From NCBI GenBank assembly GCA_937973575.1, contig CALJKH010000141.1, positions 1 to 8,639 on the forward strand: a stretch of 8,639 nt of DNA, in the 5' to 3' direction. The stretch comes from an uncultured Solirubrobacterales bacterium (lineage in GTDB: Bacteria > Actinomycetota > Thermoleophilia > Solirubrobacterales > Solirubrobacteraceae). The notes below the pieces were generated by a model. The model ran no database searches. It worked only from the letters and a program-made list of their open reading frames with translations, and was not told the origin of the DNA. Positions 1-6,630 of the stretch are shown here, in pieces. The position numbers were made by a program, and so were the translations under genes. The stretch's first letter is position 1. The number at the start of each line of letters is the position of its first letter.

Positions 1-10
1 CCTCCGACTG

Positions 11-3000
11 TTAGTAGACGCGGAAGGTCTTTGTGGCTGGGGTTGAGTCGGTGTTGCCAGCCCAGTCGACAGCCGCAACCCGGAAGGTGTGGGTGCCCTT
101 CCTCAACGGGCCGAATGGCTGCCAAGGCGACGCGCACGGATTCCATACACCGGTGTCCATACGGCAGACGAATGTGCCAGCGTCAGCCAGCGGTGAACGT
201 GTGAACTTGAAGATTGGCCGAGTCAGTTTGGTCAAGCTTGAGGCACTCGTAATTGAGGTGTTCGGGGCAACGTTGTCCACAGTGAAGGAGCGAGTACCGA
301 TGATGGCGCTGCGGTTCCCGATTGCGTCAACAGCCCTGACGCCGAACATGTGCGCTCCCTGACTAAGGCGAGTGAGCGACTTCGGTGACGAGCACGCCGC
401 CCATGAGCCACCATCCAGCTCGCACTCAAATGTTGCACCGGGCTCGTTTGTTGAGAATGCAAATGAGGCTGAAGTCGACTTCCAGTAACCAATTGGCCCT
501 GAGTCAATGCCCACTGGTGGCCCTGTGGCGTCCACTGTGAAGGACGTTGACGGCGGCGTTGGGTCGGTATTGCCAGACGGGTCAATCGCTCGCACAGCAA
601 AGGTGTGGGCACCATCGCTAAGGCTTGCTGCCATGTACGGACTTACGCAAGGCGCCCAAGTGCCTCCGTCCAAGCGGCACTCAAAGGTTGAGCCACCCTC
701 GCTTGATGAGAAGGTGAACGAAGCTGTTGAAGATGTGATCGTGGACCCATTGGTCGGGTAGCCGGCAGCTCCACCAGCGTCCAAGGTTGTCTCTGGCGGC
801 ACCGTGTCGGGCACCGCGCAGGTATAGACGCGGAAGTCGTCCACGTACCAACCAGCGTCGCCGACATGCGCGTCAGATCCAATCCGGAAACGGAACGTCA
901 CGTTCTGCCCAGCGAGCGACGAAAGGTTCAGGCGTGTCGACTGGTAGCCGAGGCTGGCGCCAACAAAGGCCCGCCGCCCGCGCAGGGGGTTGTCAGCCCC
1001 GTAACCGTTCTCAATCGAGCCGGTGTAGCCATTTTCAGCAAACAGTGGTGCAGCGTCGTGCCAAGACGAGCCGCTGTCAGTTGAGTACTCCATAACACCA
1101 CCGTCGTAGAAGCCAGGTGCCCTCTGCCCAGTTGACGGGTCCACCGTGTCAGTTTCGAACCCGAAGGCATGCTTGAAGTGGACGAAGGCACCACCCGTAG
1201 GCACATGAATGGTGCCCGGCATTGTCATCGCGCTGTCCGAAATGGCGTCCGGGTCGTCACCCCAAAGGTTGTCAGTGCCGCTCTTGGCATAGAGGCCGTA
1301 GGTGGTGTCTTGACTGCCGTACTTCCAGCCGCCAGCAGTGTTGAGGTTTGATGCGGTCCAAGTGTGGTTGGCAGCGCCATCAAAGTTGTTGAAGTAGAGG
1401 TTCGTTGGGACTCCCGTCGTGCAGACAGCGGCCTGCGGAACTGATGCGTTGACAGGCGTCACATTCATCTCAGTTGCCAAAACTGCGGCACTGACCTGCG
1501 TGCAGTCAGAGGAACTGATTGAGGCAGTGCCGATCAGCGAGGTACAGGCCTGGTTGAGGGTGTTGCCAAGGTCTTGGTAGTCAGACCCTGAGGTGAGCAA
1601 AAGCTGAGTCTGGTACCAAATGCGTGATGCCTTCGGGATCCCAATGCCCGTGACAGTTTGGCCATTGAATGTGCCGCCGTCAGTCATCAGCGACGCCGCC
1701 TTGTTGGCAACTCCGCTGTTGGTGTGGACGCCGCCGCTGTCGCTCCCGTACTTGTCCTTCAAGTAGTTCGGGCTGGATGTTTTGTCAGGGTCCCCGAACG
1801 CTGACGGGTTAGCCATATCGCGGAGTGAGCCACCTGGAAGGTCTTCGCCGATCTTCCACTTCACTGCTGCGGTGTCAGTGCCAACCCCGTCGGTTTGGTC
1901 AACGAACTCACCGAAGACGTCGGACATTGCCTCGTTGATCGCACCGGACTGGAAGTAGTAGAAGAGGCCTGAAGTGCTCTGCGTGACACCGTGCGTCAGC
2001 TCGTGGGCGACGACATCGTCCGCCGAGGCGTAACCAGTGCCGTAGACCATCTGTGAGCCATCCCAGTAGGCGTTCGCGTAAGGGCACCCTGACCCGGTTG
2101 GGCAATAACGAATCGTGGAGTCAATCCGCTGCCCGCTGCCGTCAATACCGTCACGTCCTAGTGCCGAATAGAAGCTGTATGTGATTCCCGCAAAGTCGTA
2201 GGCATTGTTTGCATCGCGCGCCCTGACGGAAGCGTTGCTGCTGGGGTTCGAGTCGCCGGTTAGCGCGGCTTGGCCTTCAGTCCTAACCGGCGTTGCGAGG
2301 CTACACGGCACATTGGTCGCCGTCGCGTTGGCATCACAAACTCGACGGTCCAACGAAGCTTGCATCCGATCGATGGACGCCACCTGCCAGCCAGCGTTTG
2401 CCTCGATGTAAACGGTTCGCTTGAGTTGGCCTGCCCCACCACGTTCAACAGTTACCTGCCAAGTCAAGAGCGGCTTACGCAAGCCCGGGCCGCCGAGGAT
2501 TCGGGAGTCGAAGATCTGCAAGGTTGGGGCACCAACAGCCTTAATGCCTGGACCGTTTCCCTTCTCAGTTGCGCGAACCGCAAGTTGAGCAGCCTCGTCC
2601 GCGCTGATCTTGGCGTCCGTTGAGGGGACTTGGCCTTGAAGAGTCTTCGCAACTGCAGCCACAACACGGTTGGATGCGTCAACTGCCACAACCGCCTGCC
2701 CGCCAATGACAGGAACACCTGAATGCGACTCCTGCAGCCGTATGATCGTCTGGCCTGCGGCCGGAGACTTAAGTTGTTTGGCTACATGGAGCGATGTGAC
2801 CTGCGTTGTGCCAAGCATGCGTGAGTTCTGCCTGATCCAGCCCTGCGCAACAGCGGCGGGACTGGCGGAGGATGAAATACCCCGTGGGCGACCCAGCGAG
2901 CCACTAATTCGTGCCGTCTGCTGGCCACCGCTCGCGGCGCTGGCTTGACCTGACTGCGTTGAGCCGGCCGGGCCCGAGGACGCCATTACGAATACCCCGA

Positions 3001-3067
3001 CAGCTATCGCGCCAGCGGTTGCAGCGCCCGCCGCGACGGTCCTAATCTGAGGAGTCCTCCAGTTCAC
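11..3067 (-). CDS. Secreted M4 (thermolysin/fungalysin-type) zinc metalloprotease with C-terminal Ig-like repeats
   Basis: Predicted secreted endopeptidase of 1018 residues. Residues 1-35 form a Sec-type signal peptide or anchor (basic start, then an Ala/Gly/Val-rich core). About 75-230 look like an FTP/PepSY propeptide. The catalytic domain (about 240-540) has HELTH at 355-359 (zinc ligands H355 and H359, catalytic E356), the third ligand E379 in GAINEAMSD 20 residues later, and GGVHTNSG with H448 and D443 matching the thermolysin H231/D226 pair, so it should be active. About 549-750 is a beta-sandwich-like region bracketed by C549 and C750; three Ig-like repeats follow. The start is GTG, directly preceded by an in-frame TAA, so it cannot begin earlier. 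There is no Shine-Dalgarno; a -10-like TAACCT lies 7 nt upstream, suggesting a leaderless mRNA. A rare ATT start at residue 8, behind GGAGG, is a remote alternative. Family call is firm; substrate unknown. Confidence 0.95.
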   Translation of the reverse strand: MNWRTPQIRTVAAGAATAGAIAVGVFVMASSGPAGSTQSGQASAASGGQQTARISGSLGRPRGISSSASPAAVAQGWIRQNSRMLGTTQVTSLHVAKQLKSPAAGQTIIRLQESHSGVPVIGGQAVVAVDASNRVVAAVAKTLQGQVPSTDAKISADEAAQLAVRATEKGNGPGIKAVGAPTLQIFDSRILGGPGLRKPLLTWQVTVERGGAGQLKRTVYIEANAGWQVASIDRMQASLDRRVCDANATATNVPCSLATPVRTEGQAALTGDSNPSSNASVRARDANNAYDFAGITYSFYSALGRDGIDGSGQRIDSTIRYCPTGSGCPYANAYWDGSQMVYGTGYASADDVVAHELTHGVTQSTSGLFYYFQSGAINEAMSDVFGEFVDQTDGVGTDTAAVKWKIGEDLPGGSLRDMANPSAFGDPDKTSSPNYLKDKYGSDSGGVHTNSGVANKAASLMTDGGTFNGQTVTGIGIPKASRIWYQTQLLLTSGSDYQDLGNTLNQACTSLIGTASISSSDCTQVSAAVLATEMNVTPVNASVPQAAVCTTGVPTNLYFNNFDGAANHTWTASNLNTAGGWKYGSQDTTYGLYAKSGTDNLWGDDPDAISDSAMTMPGTIHVPTGGAFVHFKHAFGFETDTVDPSTGQRAPGFYDGGVMEYSTDSGSSWHDAAPLFAENGYTGSIENGYGADNPLRGRRAFVGASLGYQSTRLNLSSLAGQNVTFRFRIGSDAHVGDAGWYVDDFRVYTCAVPDTVPPETTLDAGGAAGYPTNGSTITSSTASFTFSSSEGGSTFECRLDGGTWAPCVSPYMAASLSDGAHTFAVRAIDPSGNTDPTPPSTSFTVDATGPPVGIDSGPIGYWKSTSASFAFSTNEPGATFECELDGGSWAACSSPKSLTRLSQGAHMFGVRAVDAIGNRSAIIGTRSFTVDNVAPNTSITSASSLTKLTRPIFKFTRSPLADAGTFVCRMDTGVWNPCASPWQPFGPLRKGTHTFRVAAVDWAGNTDSTPATKTFRVY
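14..796 (-). repeat. Three tandem Ig-like repeats encoded at the protease C-terminus
   Basis: Residues about 758-846, 850-932 and 935-1018 are three copies of one beta-sandwich module. Each has a TFxC...W.PC core, a turn such as DGAHTF or KGTHTF, a VRAxDxxGN motif and a closing FTVD/FRVY strand. Each copy carries one Cys pair exactly 10 residues apart (C797/C807, C882/C892, C968/C978), probably a local disulfide. The copies are diverged at DNA level, with short shared stretches such as GTCGGT.TTGCCAG in repeats 1 and 3, so this is an old duplication. Such modules usually extend or attach extracellular enzymes; that role is inferred here. Confidence 0.85.
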
Positions 3068-3095
3068 TTAGGAGAGGTTACGCCCCCTAAGTAAA
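3063..3095. promoter_or_regulatory. Inverted repeat overlapping protease promoter and start codon, candidate operator
   Basis: Perfect 7-bp arms ACTTAGG (3066-3072) and CCTAAGT (3086-3092) are separated by 13 bp. Adding the flanks gives TTCACTTAGG against CCTAAGTAAA with one mismatch in ten. The left arm includes part of the protease GTG start, and the repeat centre falls on the putative -10 TAACCT (3075-3080). A dimeric regulator bound here would block transcription initiation. The geometry is seen directly; the regulator and its function are inferred. Confidence 0.5.
3075..3080 (-). promoter_or_regulatory. Putative -10 element (TAACCT) of the protease gene
   Basis: On the minus strand TAACCT fits the TANNNT pattern and sits 7 nt before the GTG start. 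Transcription would begin at or next to the start codon, explaining the missing Shine-Dalgarno. No convincing -35 is visible. Confidence 0.4.
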
Positions 3096-3151
3096 GGATT
3101 CGGAAGAACCCGGCTACGGAATCCAAAGGGATCCCGCTGGGAGCACCTGAG

Positions 3152-4618
3152 CTAGGAGAGAATCTTCGCCTTGGCGGCAGCGAACTCGTCGTCGCTGAGA
3201 GCGCCTGAGGCGTGCAGAGCAGCAAGGCGCTCAAGATCCGCAAGGGCTACAGGCTTAGCGGCAGGCTGGACTGCAGTGTTGACGAGAGTGTCGTCGTCAG
3301 CCGCCTCGTTTACCTCAGTCGGCGAGTCCTCAGAGGAGCGATCGGTTGAAGTCGCAGCCCGGCCCTTAAGGTCCTGCGCTGCACCCTTGGCACTGTCAGC
3401 ACTCTTGGCAATGCCGGTTGAAACTGTCGCCCGGAATTCGGCCCATGAGTCCTTTAGGCGTTCAACCGTCGCGTCCTCAGAAGCATCAGGGAACTCCTGC
3501 AGGGTGAGGCTGCGAAGGCCCCACACGCCAGCGCCGGTGAGCACAGCGAAGATCAGCACGCCAACCCACTGGCGCGTAGCGGGGAGTGGGCCCCAAACGA
3601 GGAAGAACAGGAAGAGAGTGAACGCAACCCCGTAGGCAACCTCTTGACGGCTGTTAGTCCACGGCGCGACCCATTGGCGGAATGTCCGGGCCCAGCCGTA
3701 CGGGCCGCCAAGCAAGGTGAAGAGCATTACGACGATCGCGATCGTGATCACATTCCCAGCGATAGAGGAGAGCATCCCCGTCGCAATTGACCAAGTCGCT
3801 TCAGCAGGTGGTCGCGATGCTCCGGCTGGCACAAGCGAGCTGATGAAGTAGCTCTCCGCGATGCCACGCGTCGCCAGCGCGATCAACGACGCGATGATCA
3901 AGCTGACCGAGCAGTTGATGACAGCGCGCCTGCGGCGACCACGGCTTACAGCCACGACAAGGATGTAGAGGAGAGCTGCAAGCAGCGGGAAGATGACTGC
4001 GCCAGCCTCAAGGAAGCGGGCGACCGTGCGGACCTGGCCGATTTCCTTGGCAGTGAAAACGGTGACGGAGGCAGCCCCAGGTGGGATCTTTGCTGCCTGG
4101 GACTTAAGGCCGATCTTGCCGCCGATCTCCAGCGCGGCTTGGCGGAGGTCCAGCTTGACGTTGTTGCCTTGGTACTGAAGGAAGCCAGTGTTCTTCTCAT
4201 TAACGACATCAATGACCTGGCTGGCAAGTGCCTTGTTGGCAGCGCGCCACACATCTTGGACGGCTGTTGTGCCAAGCAAGTTCTCAATTCCGTTCTGAGC
4301 GAGAGTCCTTAGCTCAGTGGCGGCCGGGCCAGCAAGGACCTGCGCCTGCGACGGAAGTGCCTTCTCAATCTCAGCTTGGACATCAACGTTCTTGTAGATC
4401 TGATCAGTCAGGTACTGGGCTGTGGCAGTGCGGACTGCCTTGTTCTGAAGAAGCTCAGTGGAAGTGTTGGACCAGTTGGTCGCATCGAGCATCTGGCGGT
4501 TGGTCCAAACAGCAAAAATCGAGACGACGCTGAGCAGCGTCGCGATCACAATGATTACGCGGGCGGCAAGGAAGTTGCCGTGGCGGCCGCCTGAGGGAGT
4601 TTCTTGACTAGCTGACAT
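3152..4618 (-). CDS. Multi-pass membrane protein with C-terminal SHOCT domain, function unknown
   Basis: A 488-residue integral membrane protein. Helix 1 is at about 17-38, followed by a roughly 160-residue soluble segment, probably extracytoplasmic, rich in short helices. Helices follow at about 203-224, 235-250, 284-304, 326-346 and 351-370, with a basic patch (RGRRRR, 226-231) after the second. A polar acidic tail leads to a SHOCT module (about 459-488: LADLERLAALHASG then LSDDEF), a short helical hairpin commonly found at protein C-termini. I recognise no catalytic motif. ATG is the only plausible start, since the codon directly before it is an in-frame TAG; there is no Shine-Dalgarno, and a -10-like TAGCTT sits 7 nt upstream. 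The next gene upstream ends in the same module, which hints at a shared partner. No clear terminator follows in the 84-bp gap before the protease gene. Confidence 0.85.
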   Translation of the reverse strand: MSASQETPSGGRHGNFLAARVIIVIATLLSVVSIFAVWTNRQMLDATNWSNTSTELLQNKAVRTATAQYLTDQIYKNVDVQAEIEKALPSQAQVLAGPAATELRTLAQNGIENLLGTTAVQDVWRAANKALASQVIDVVNEKNTGFLQYQGNNVKLDLRQAALEIGGKIGLKSQAAKIPPGAASVTVFTAKEIGQVRTVARFLEAGAVIFPLLAALLYILVVAVSRGRRRRAVINCSVSLIIASLIALATRGIAESYFISSLVPAGASRPPAEATWSIATGMLSSIAGNVITIAIVVMLFTLLGGPYGWARTFRQWVAPWTNSRQEVAYGVAFTLFLFFLVWGPLPATRQWVGVLIFAVLTGAGVWGLRSLTLQEFPDASEDATVERLKDSWAEFRATVSTGIAKSADSAKGAAQDLKGRAATSTDRSSEDSPTEVNEAADDDTLVNTAVQPAAKPVALADLERLAALHASGALSDDEFAAAKAKILS

Positions 4619-4625
4619 CTATTTC

Positions 4626-4631
4626 AAGCTA
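4626..4631 (-). promoter_or_regulatory. Putative -10 element (TAGCTT) of the 488-residue membrane protein gene
   Basis: TAGCTT on the minus strand fits TANNNT and lies 7 nt before the ATG, as expected for leaderless transcription. Its -35 position would fall inside the upstream terminator hairpin, and no -35 consensus is visible there. Confidence 0.4.
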
Positions 4632-4633
4632 GT

Positions 4634-4673
4634 GGAGAAAACGAACTGCGGGTGAGCCTGCAGGCTCACCCGC
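4634..4673 (-). terminator. Rho-independent terminator after the phosphate-transport/SHOCT cluster
   Basis: Positions 4648-4673 are a perfect 26-bp palindrome (13-base arm GCGGGTGAGCCTG), folding as an 11-bp GC-rich stem with a TGCA loop. On the minus strand it is followed by AGTTCGTTTTCTCC, a modest T-rich tract. It starts 11 nt after the TGA of the 130-residue gene. The plus-strand side is A-rich with no T tract, so termination should favour the minus direction. Confidence 0.85.
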
Positions 4674-4684
4674 GAAGAACGTAA

Positions 4685-5077
4685 TCAGCCGGTGACTGCA
4701 GCCTTCATCTTGGCGTACTCGTCATCGGTGAGCTTGCCACTGTCATGCAGCTTGGCGAGCTTCTCGAGTTGGTCAGCAGGGCCGTTACCAGCCTGCTCAC
4801 GGATGTAGTCATTCATCTGCTTCTGAGCCTCTGCCTGCTGAGCGATAGCGCGCTCGCGCATTCCTGAGCCGCGGGCGATCAAGTAGATGAACGCGCCGAA
4901 GTAAGGGATTACGAGGAGAAGCAGGATCCACAGAACCTTGACGAAGCCTGATGTCTCATGGTCGCGGAAGAGATCACCAAAGATGTTGATCAGGATGATG
5001 ATCCAGAAGACGAACAAGAAAATCCATGCGACTGTGATGAGAGCCTCACCGAGGCCGTAGGTTGCGATTGGCAACAA
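4685..5077 (-). CDS. Small PLDNc-like membrane protein with SHOCT tail
   Basis: A 130-residue protein with two transmembrane helices at about 11-33 and 46-69. The second, with its lead-in (FRDHETSG, then an IPYFGAFIYL core and IARG), looks like the phospholipase D-nuclease N-terminal (PLDNc) helical pair; despite the name it carries no nuclease residues. A charged Gln-rich linker (about 72-100) leads to a SHOCT module at about 101-130 (LEKLAKLHDSGKL, then TDDEYAK). The start is TTG, the first of two consecutive TTG codons, chosen because AAAGGA lies 7 nt upstream. It is the last gene before a strong terminator and lies 62 nt after the 81-residue gene, so it may share the PiT transcript or have its own promoter (a weak TAGGCT is at 5110-5115). 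Role unknown; membrane anchoring or assembly is inferred. Confidence 0.88.
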   Translation of the reverse strand: MLPIATYGLGEALITVAWIFLFVFWIIILINIFGDLFRDHETSGFVKVLWILLLLVIPYFGAFIYLIARGSGMRERAIAQQAEAQKQMNDYIREQAGNGPADQLEKLAKLHDSGKLTDDEYAKMKAAVTG

Positions 5078-5084
5078 GGAAAAA

Positions 5085-5090
5085 TCCTTT
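5085..5090 (-). promoter_or_regulatory. Shine-Dalgarno (AAAGGA) setting the TTG start at 5077
   Basis: AAAGGA on the minus strand is 7 nt before the first TTG and 10 nt before the second. It is the only clear Shine-Dalgarno among the visible gene starts. It sits in an imperfect 10-nt tandem repeat (5085-5104; units ACTGAAAACA and ACTGAAAGGA on the minus strand). Confidence 0.7.
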
Positions 5091-5139
5091 CAGTTGTTTT
5101 CAGTAACTCAGCCTAACGACTGTCGGAACGTCGCGTGGG

Positions 5140-5385
5140 CTACTTGGCTGCGATCTCGTAAATACCGAGAACGAAGACCGAGAGTGCTGCCAGCACAGCG
5201 AGTCCGGCGATCACACGATTCACCAAAGCCGGCCCACTGTTTCCTTCTGCCGACTGGTCTTGGGCAGCGAGGGCAGTTCTCACTGCGATCGCGAGAGTCG
5301 TCGTAACAGTTAGACCAATTGCGAGCGAGATCAGCGCGACATCGCCAAGCGCGGCCCAGTCAACGATCTTGGTCGCGATTGTCAT
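5140..5385 (-). CDS. 81-residue two-helix membrane protein coupled to the PiT transporter
   Basis: A very small integral membrane protein with helices at about 13-38 and 56-77, joined by a polar linker (AAQDQSAEGNSG). Its ATG overlaps the transporter's TGA as ATGA, so ribosomes finishing the transporter can restart directly; it has no Shine-Dalgarno of its own, which favours coupling. A small transmembrane gene in this position next to a PiT gene is familiar from mycobacteria (Rv0544c beside pitA Rv0545c, from memory; homology not tested). Tight coupling suggests a partner or accessory subunit of the phosphate transporter in a matched ratio, but no biochemical function can be read from the sequence. 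Confidence 0.85.
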   Translation of the reverse strand: MTIATKIVDWAALGDVALISLAIGLTVTTTLAIAVRTALAAQDQSAEGNSGPALVNRVIAGLAVLAALSVFVLGIYEIAAK

Positions 5386-6530
5386 GCCGCCACCGCCACG
5401 GGTTCAGGCCCTGGGGCAAATTCGACGACCGAATCTGGGTCGACCTTGGACTTCTGGTTGGCGCGCCAGAGGAAGAAGCAGGCGATTGCCCCGAGAACAG
5501 CGACGATCAGCGAGCCAACCGCAGGGTTGTCCTCACCGAACAGTTCAACCATTCCCTCTGCTGCCCCGCCTGCTGCAGCAGCAGCGGGAAGTGTCAGGGC
5601 CCAGCCGACCACGATTCTGCGAATCACAGACCAATCAACCTTGTTGCCTGGTCGAGCCTCACCGGAGCCGGTCACCGCGCCGGACACGACCTGCGTCGTA
5701 GAAAGCGGATAGCCGAAGTGCGACGAGGCGAGGATTACCGTCGCGGCAACAGACTCGGAGGAGAACCCCTGAGGCGCACGCACCTCAGTGACGTCGTTGC
5801 CAAGGGTCTTGATGATGCGCCAGCCACCGGTGTAGGTGCCCAGGGCGATCGCTGTGGCACAGGCGACGATGACCCACACTGGGACGTCAAAGCCACTTGC
5901 TGGAAGACGATCGGTCGAAATCATCGTCAGCACGATGATCCCCATCGTCTTCTGAGCGTCATTGGTGCCGTGGGCCAAAGCAACGGTTGAGGAGGACGCG
6001 ATCTGCGCCCATTTGAAGCCTCGTTCAGCCCGATTTCGCTCTATTCCCTTGATGATTCGGTAGACAACAACTGTTGAGATCAGAGCTACGAGGCCAGCCA
6101 GAATCGGTGCGATCACGGCTGGGACGAGGATCTTCGATGCGATCCCGTCGAACTTCACAGCGCCAGTGCCGACGGCGACGATCGTCGCGCCGACCACACC
6201 GCCAATTAGCGCGTGCGACGAGGAGGAAGGAATCCCAAACCACCAAGTGGCGAGGTTCCACGCAATTGCCCCAGCAAGCCCAGCGAAGATGATGGAAGGA
6301 GTAATCGCAGTCGCGTCAACAATTCCCTTCGCGATAGTTGCCACAACAGTGAGTGAGATGAACGCTCCAGCGAAGTTGAGTAGCGCCGCAATAGTTACGG
6401 CCTGCTTTGGCTTGAGCGCGCCAGTGGCGATCGTCGTCGCCATCGAGTTGGCAGTGTCGTGGAAGCCGTTCGTGAAATCGAACGCCAGAGCGACAGCCAC
6501 AACCAAGTAAAAGAGAATGTCCTCACTCAT
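5382..6530 (-). CDS. pit: PiT-family low-affinity inorganic phosphate transporter
   Basis: Secondary transporter of the PiT family (PF01384), expected to import phosphate, probably as a metal-phosphate complex, with protons. With the start at 6530 the protein has 382 residues. Family signatures are present in order: DFTNGFHDTANS (about 18-29), GIPSSSSHALIG (99-110), AHGTNDAQKTMG (186-197, second inverted half) and PLSTTQVVSGAVTGSG (275-290). It is hydrophobic throughout, with about ten helices and a central charged loop (KGIERNRAERG, about 161-171). An ATG 39 nt further upstream (6569) would add 13 polar residues. I prefer 6530 because family N-termini begin just before the first helix and a -10-like TAACTT lies 10 nt ahead. 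The gene is followed by the coupled 81-residue gene. A Pho-box-like repeat upstream may link it to phosphate limitation; that regulation is inferred. Confidence 0.95.
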   Translation of the reverse strand: MSEDILFYLVVAVALAFDFTNGFHDTANSMATTIATGALKPKQAVTIAALLNFAGAFISLTVVATIAKGIVDATAITPSIIFAGLAGAIAWNLATWWFGIPSSSSHALIGGVVGATIVAVGTGAVKFDGIASKILVPAVIAPILAGLVALISTVVVYRIIKGIERNRAERGFKWAQIASSSTVALAHGTNDAQKTMGIIVLTMISTDRLPASGFDVPVWVIVACATAIALGTYTGGWRIIKTLGNDVTEVRAPQGFSSESVAATVILASSHFGYPLSTTQVVSGAVTGSGEARPGNKVDWSVIRRIVVGWALTLPAAAAAGGAAEGMVELFGEDNPAVGSLIVAVLGAIACFFLWRANQKSKVDPDSVVEFAPGPEPVAVAA

Positions 6531-6540
6531 AACTCGGGTG

Positions 6541-6546
6541 AAGTTA
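6541..6546 (-). promoter_or_regulatory. Putative -10 element (TAACTT) of the PiT gene
   Basis: TAACTT on the minus strand fits TANNNT and lies 10 nt before the preferred ATG at 6530. Transcription from here would start about 0-4 nt before that ATG and exclude the upstream ATG at 6569. Confidence 0.3.
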
Positions 6547-6562
6547 CCTGTCCCCCGAGATG

Positions 6563-6584
6563 CACTCATGAATGAGTTGTGAAC
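6563..6584 (-). promoter_or_regulatory. Pho-box-like 11-nt direct repeat upstream of the phosphate transporter
   Basis: On the minus strand two consecutive 11-nt units, GTTCACAACTC and ATTCATGAGTG, place TTCA in register once per helical turn. PhoP boxes of actinomycetes are 11-nt direct repeats with a GTTCA(C/T)-like core, so unit 1 fits well at its conserved end and unit 2 less so. They lie 17-38 nt upstream of the putative -10, over the -35 region, where activators often bind. Only two units and a loose fit; it also overlaps the alternative ATG at 6569. Confidence 0.35.
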
Positions 6585-6616
6585 TAGAGCGGCGGGAATG
6601 TGACTTCAGACACCGG

Positions 6617-6622
6617 CATTAT
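6617..6622 (+). promoter_or_regulatory. Putative -10 element (CATTAT) of the antiporter gene
   Basis: CATTAT matches TATAAT at four of six positions, including the key second and last bases, and lies 8 nt before the ATG at 6631. There is no Shine-Dalgarno, so a leaderless message is likely. No clear -35 is seen. Confidence 0.4.
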
Positions 6623-6630
6623 TCAGCCAG

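Noticed and set aside
2270..2623. 117-residue plus-strand open frame and several similar ones within 33-2948
   Set aside because: Shadows of the protease coding strand; low-complexity products, no ribosome site, and the protease frame is continuous with intact motifs.
3118..3147. Possible terminator for the 488-residue gene (GGAATCC/GGGATCC and TCCC-GCT-GGGA stems)
   Set aside because: Stems are short or mismatched and no T-rich tract follows on the minus strand.
3732..3745. 14-bp palindrome ACGATCGCGATCGT
   Set aside because: Falls within Ile/Ala codons (ATC GCG ATC) of the membrane gene; such palindromes arise easily from this codon choice and it has no position relative to a promoter.
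5570..5587. CTGCTGCAGCAGCAGCGG triplet-rich stretch
   Set aside because: It encodes a poly-Ala loop in PiT (LPAAAAAGG) and shows no sign of being a separate repeat element.
5319..5990. 223-residue plus-strand open frame
   Set aside because: It lies antisense to the PiT and 81-residue genes, gives a Arg/Gly/His-rich sequence without domain character, and has no start signal. The opposite strand carries all PiT signatures.
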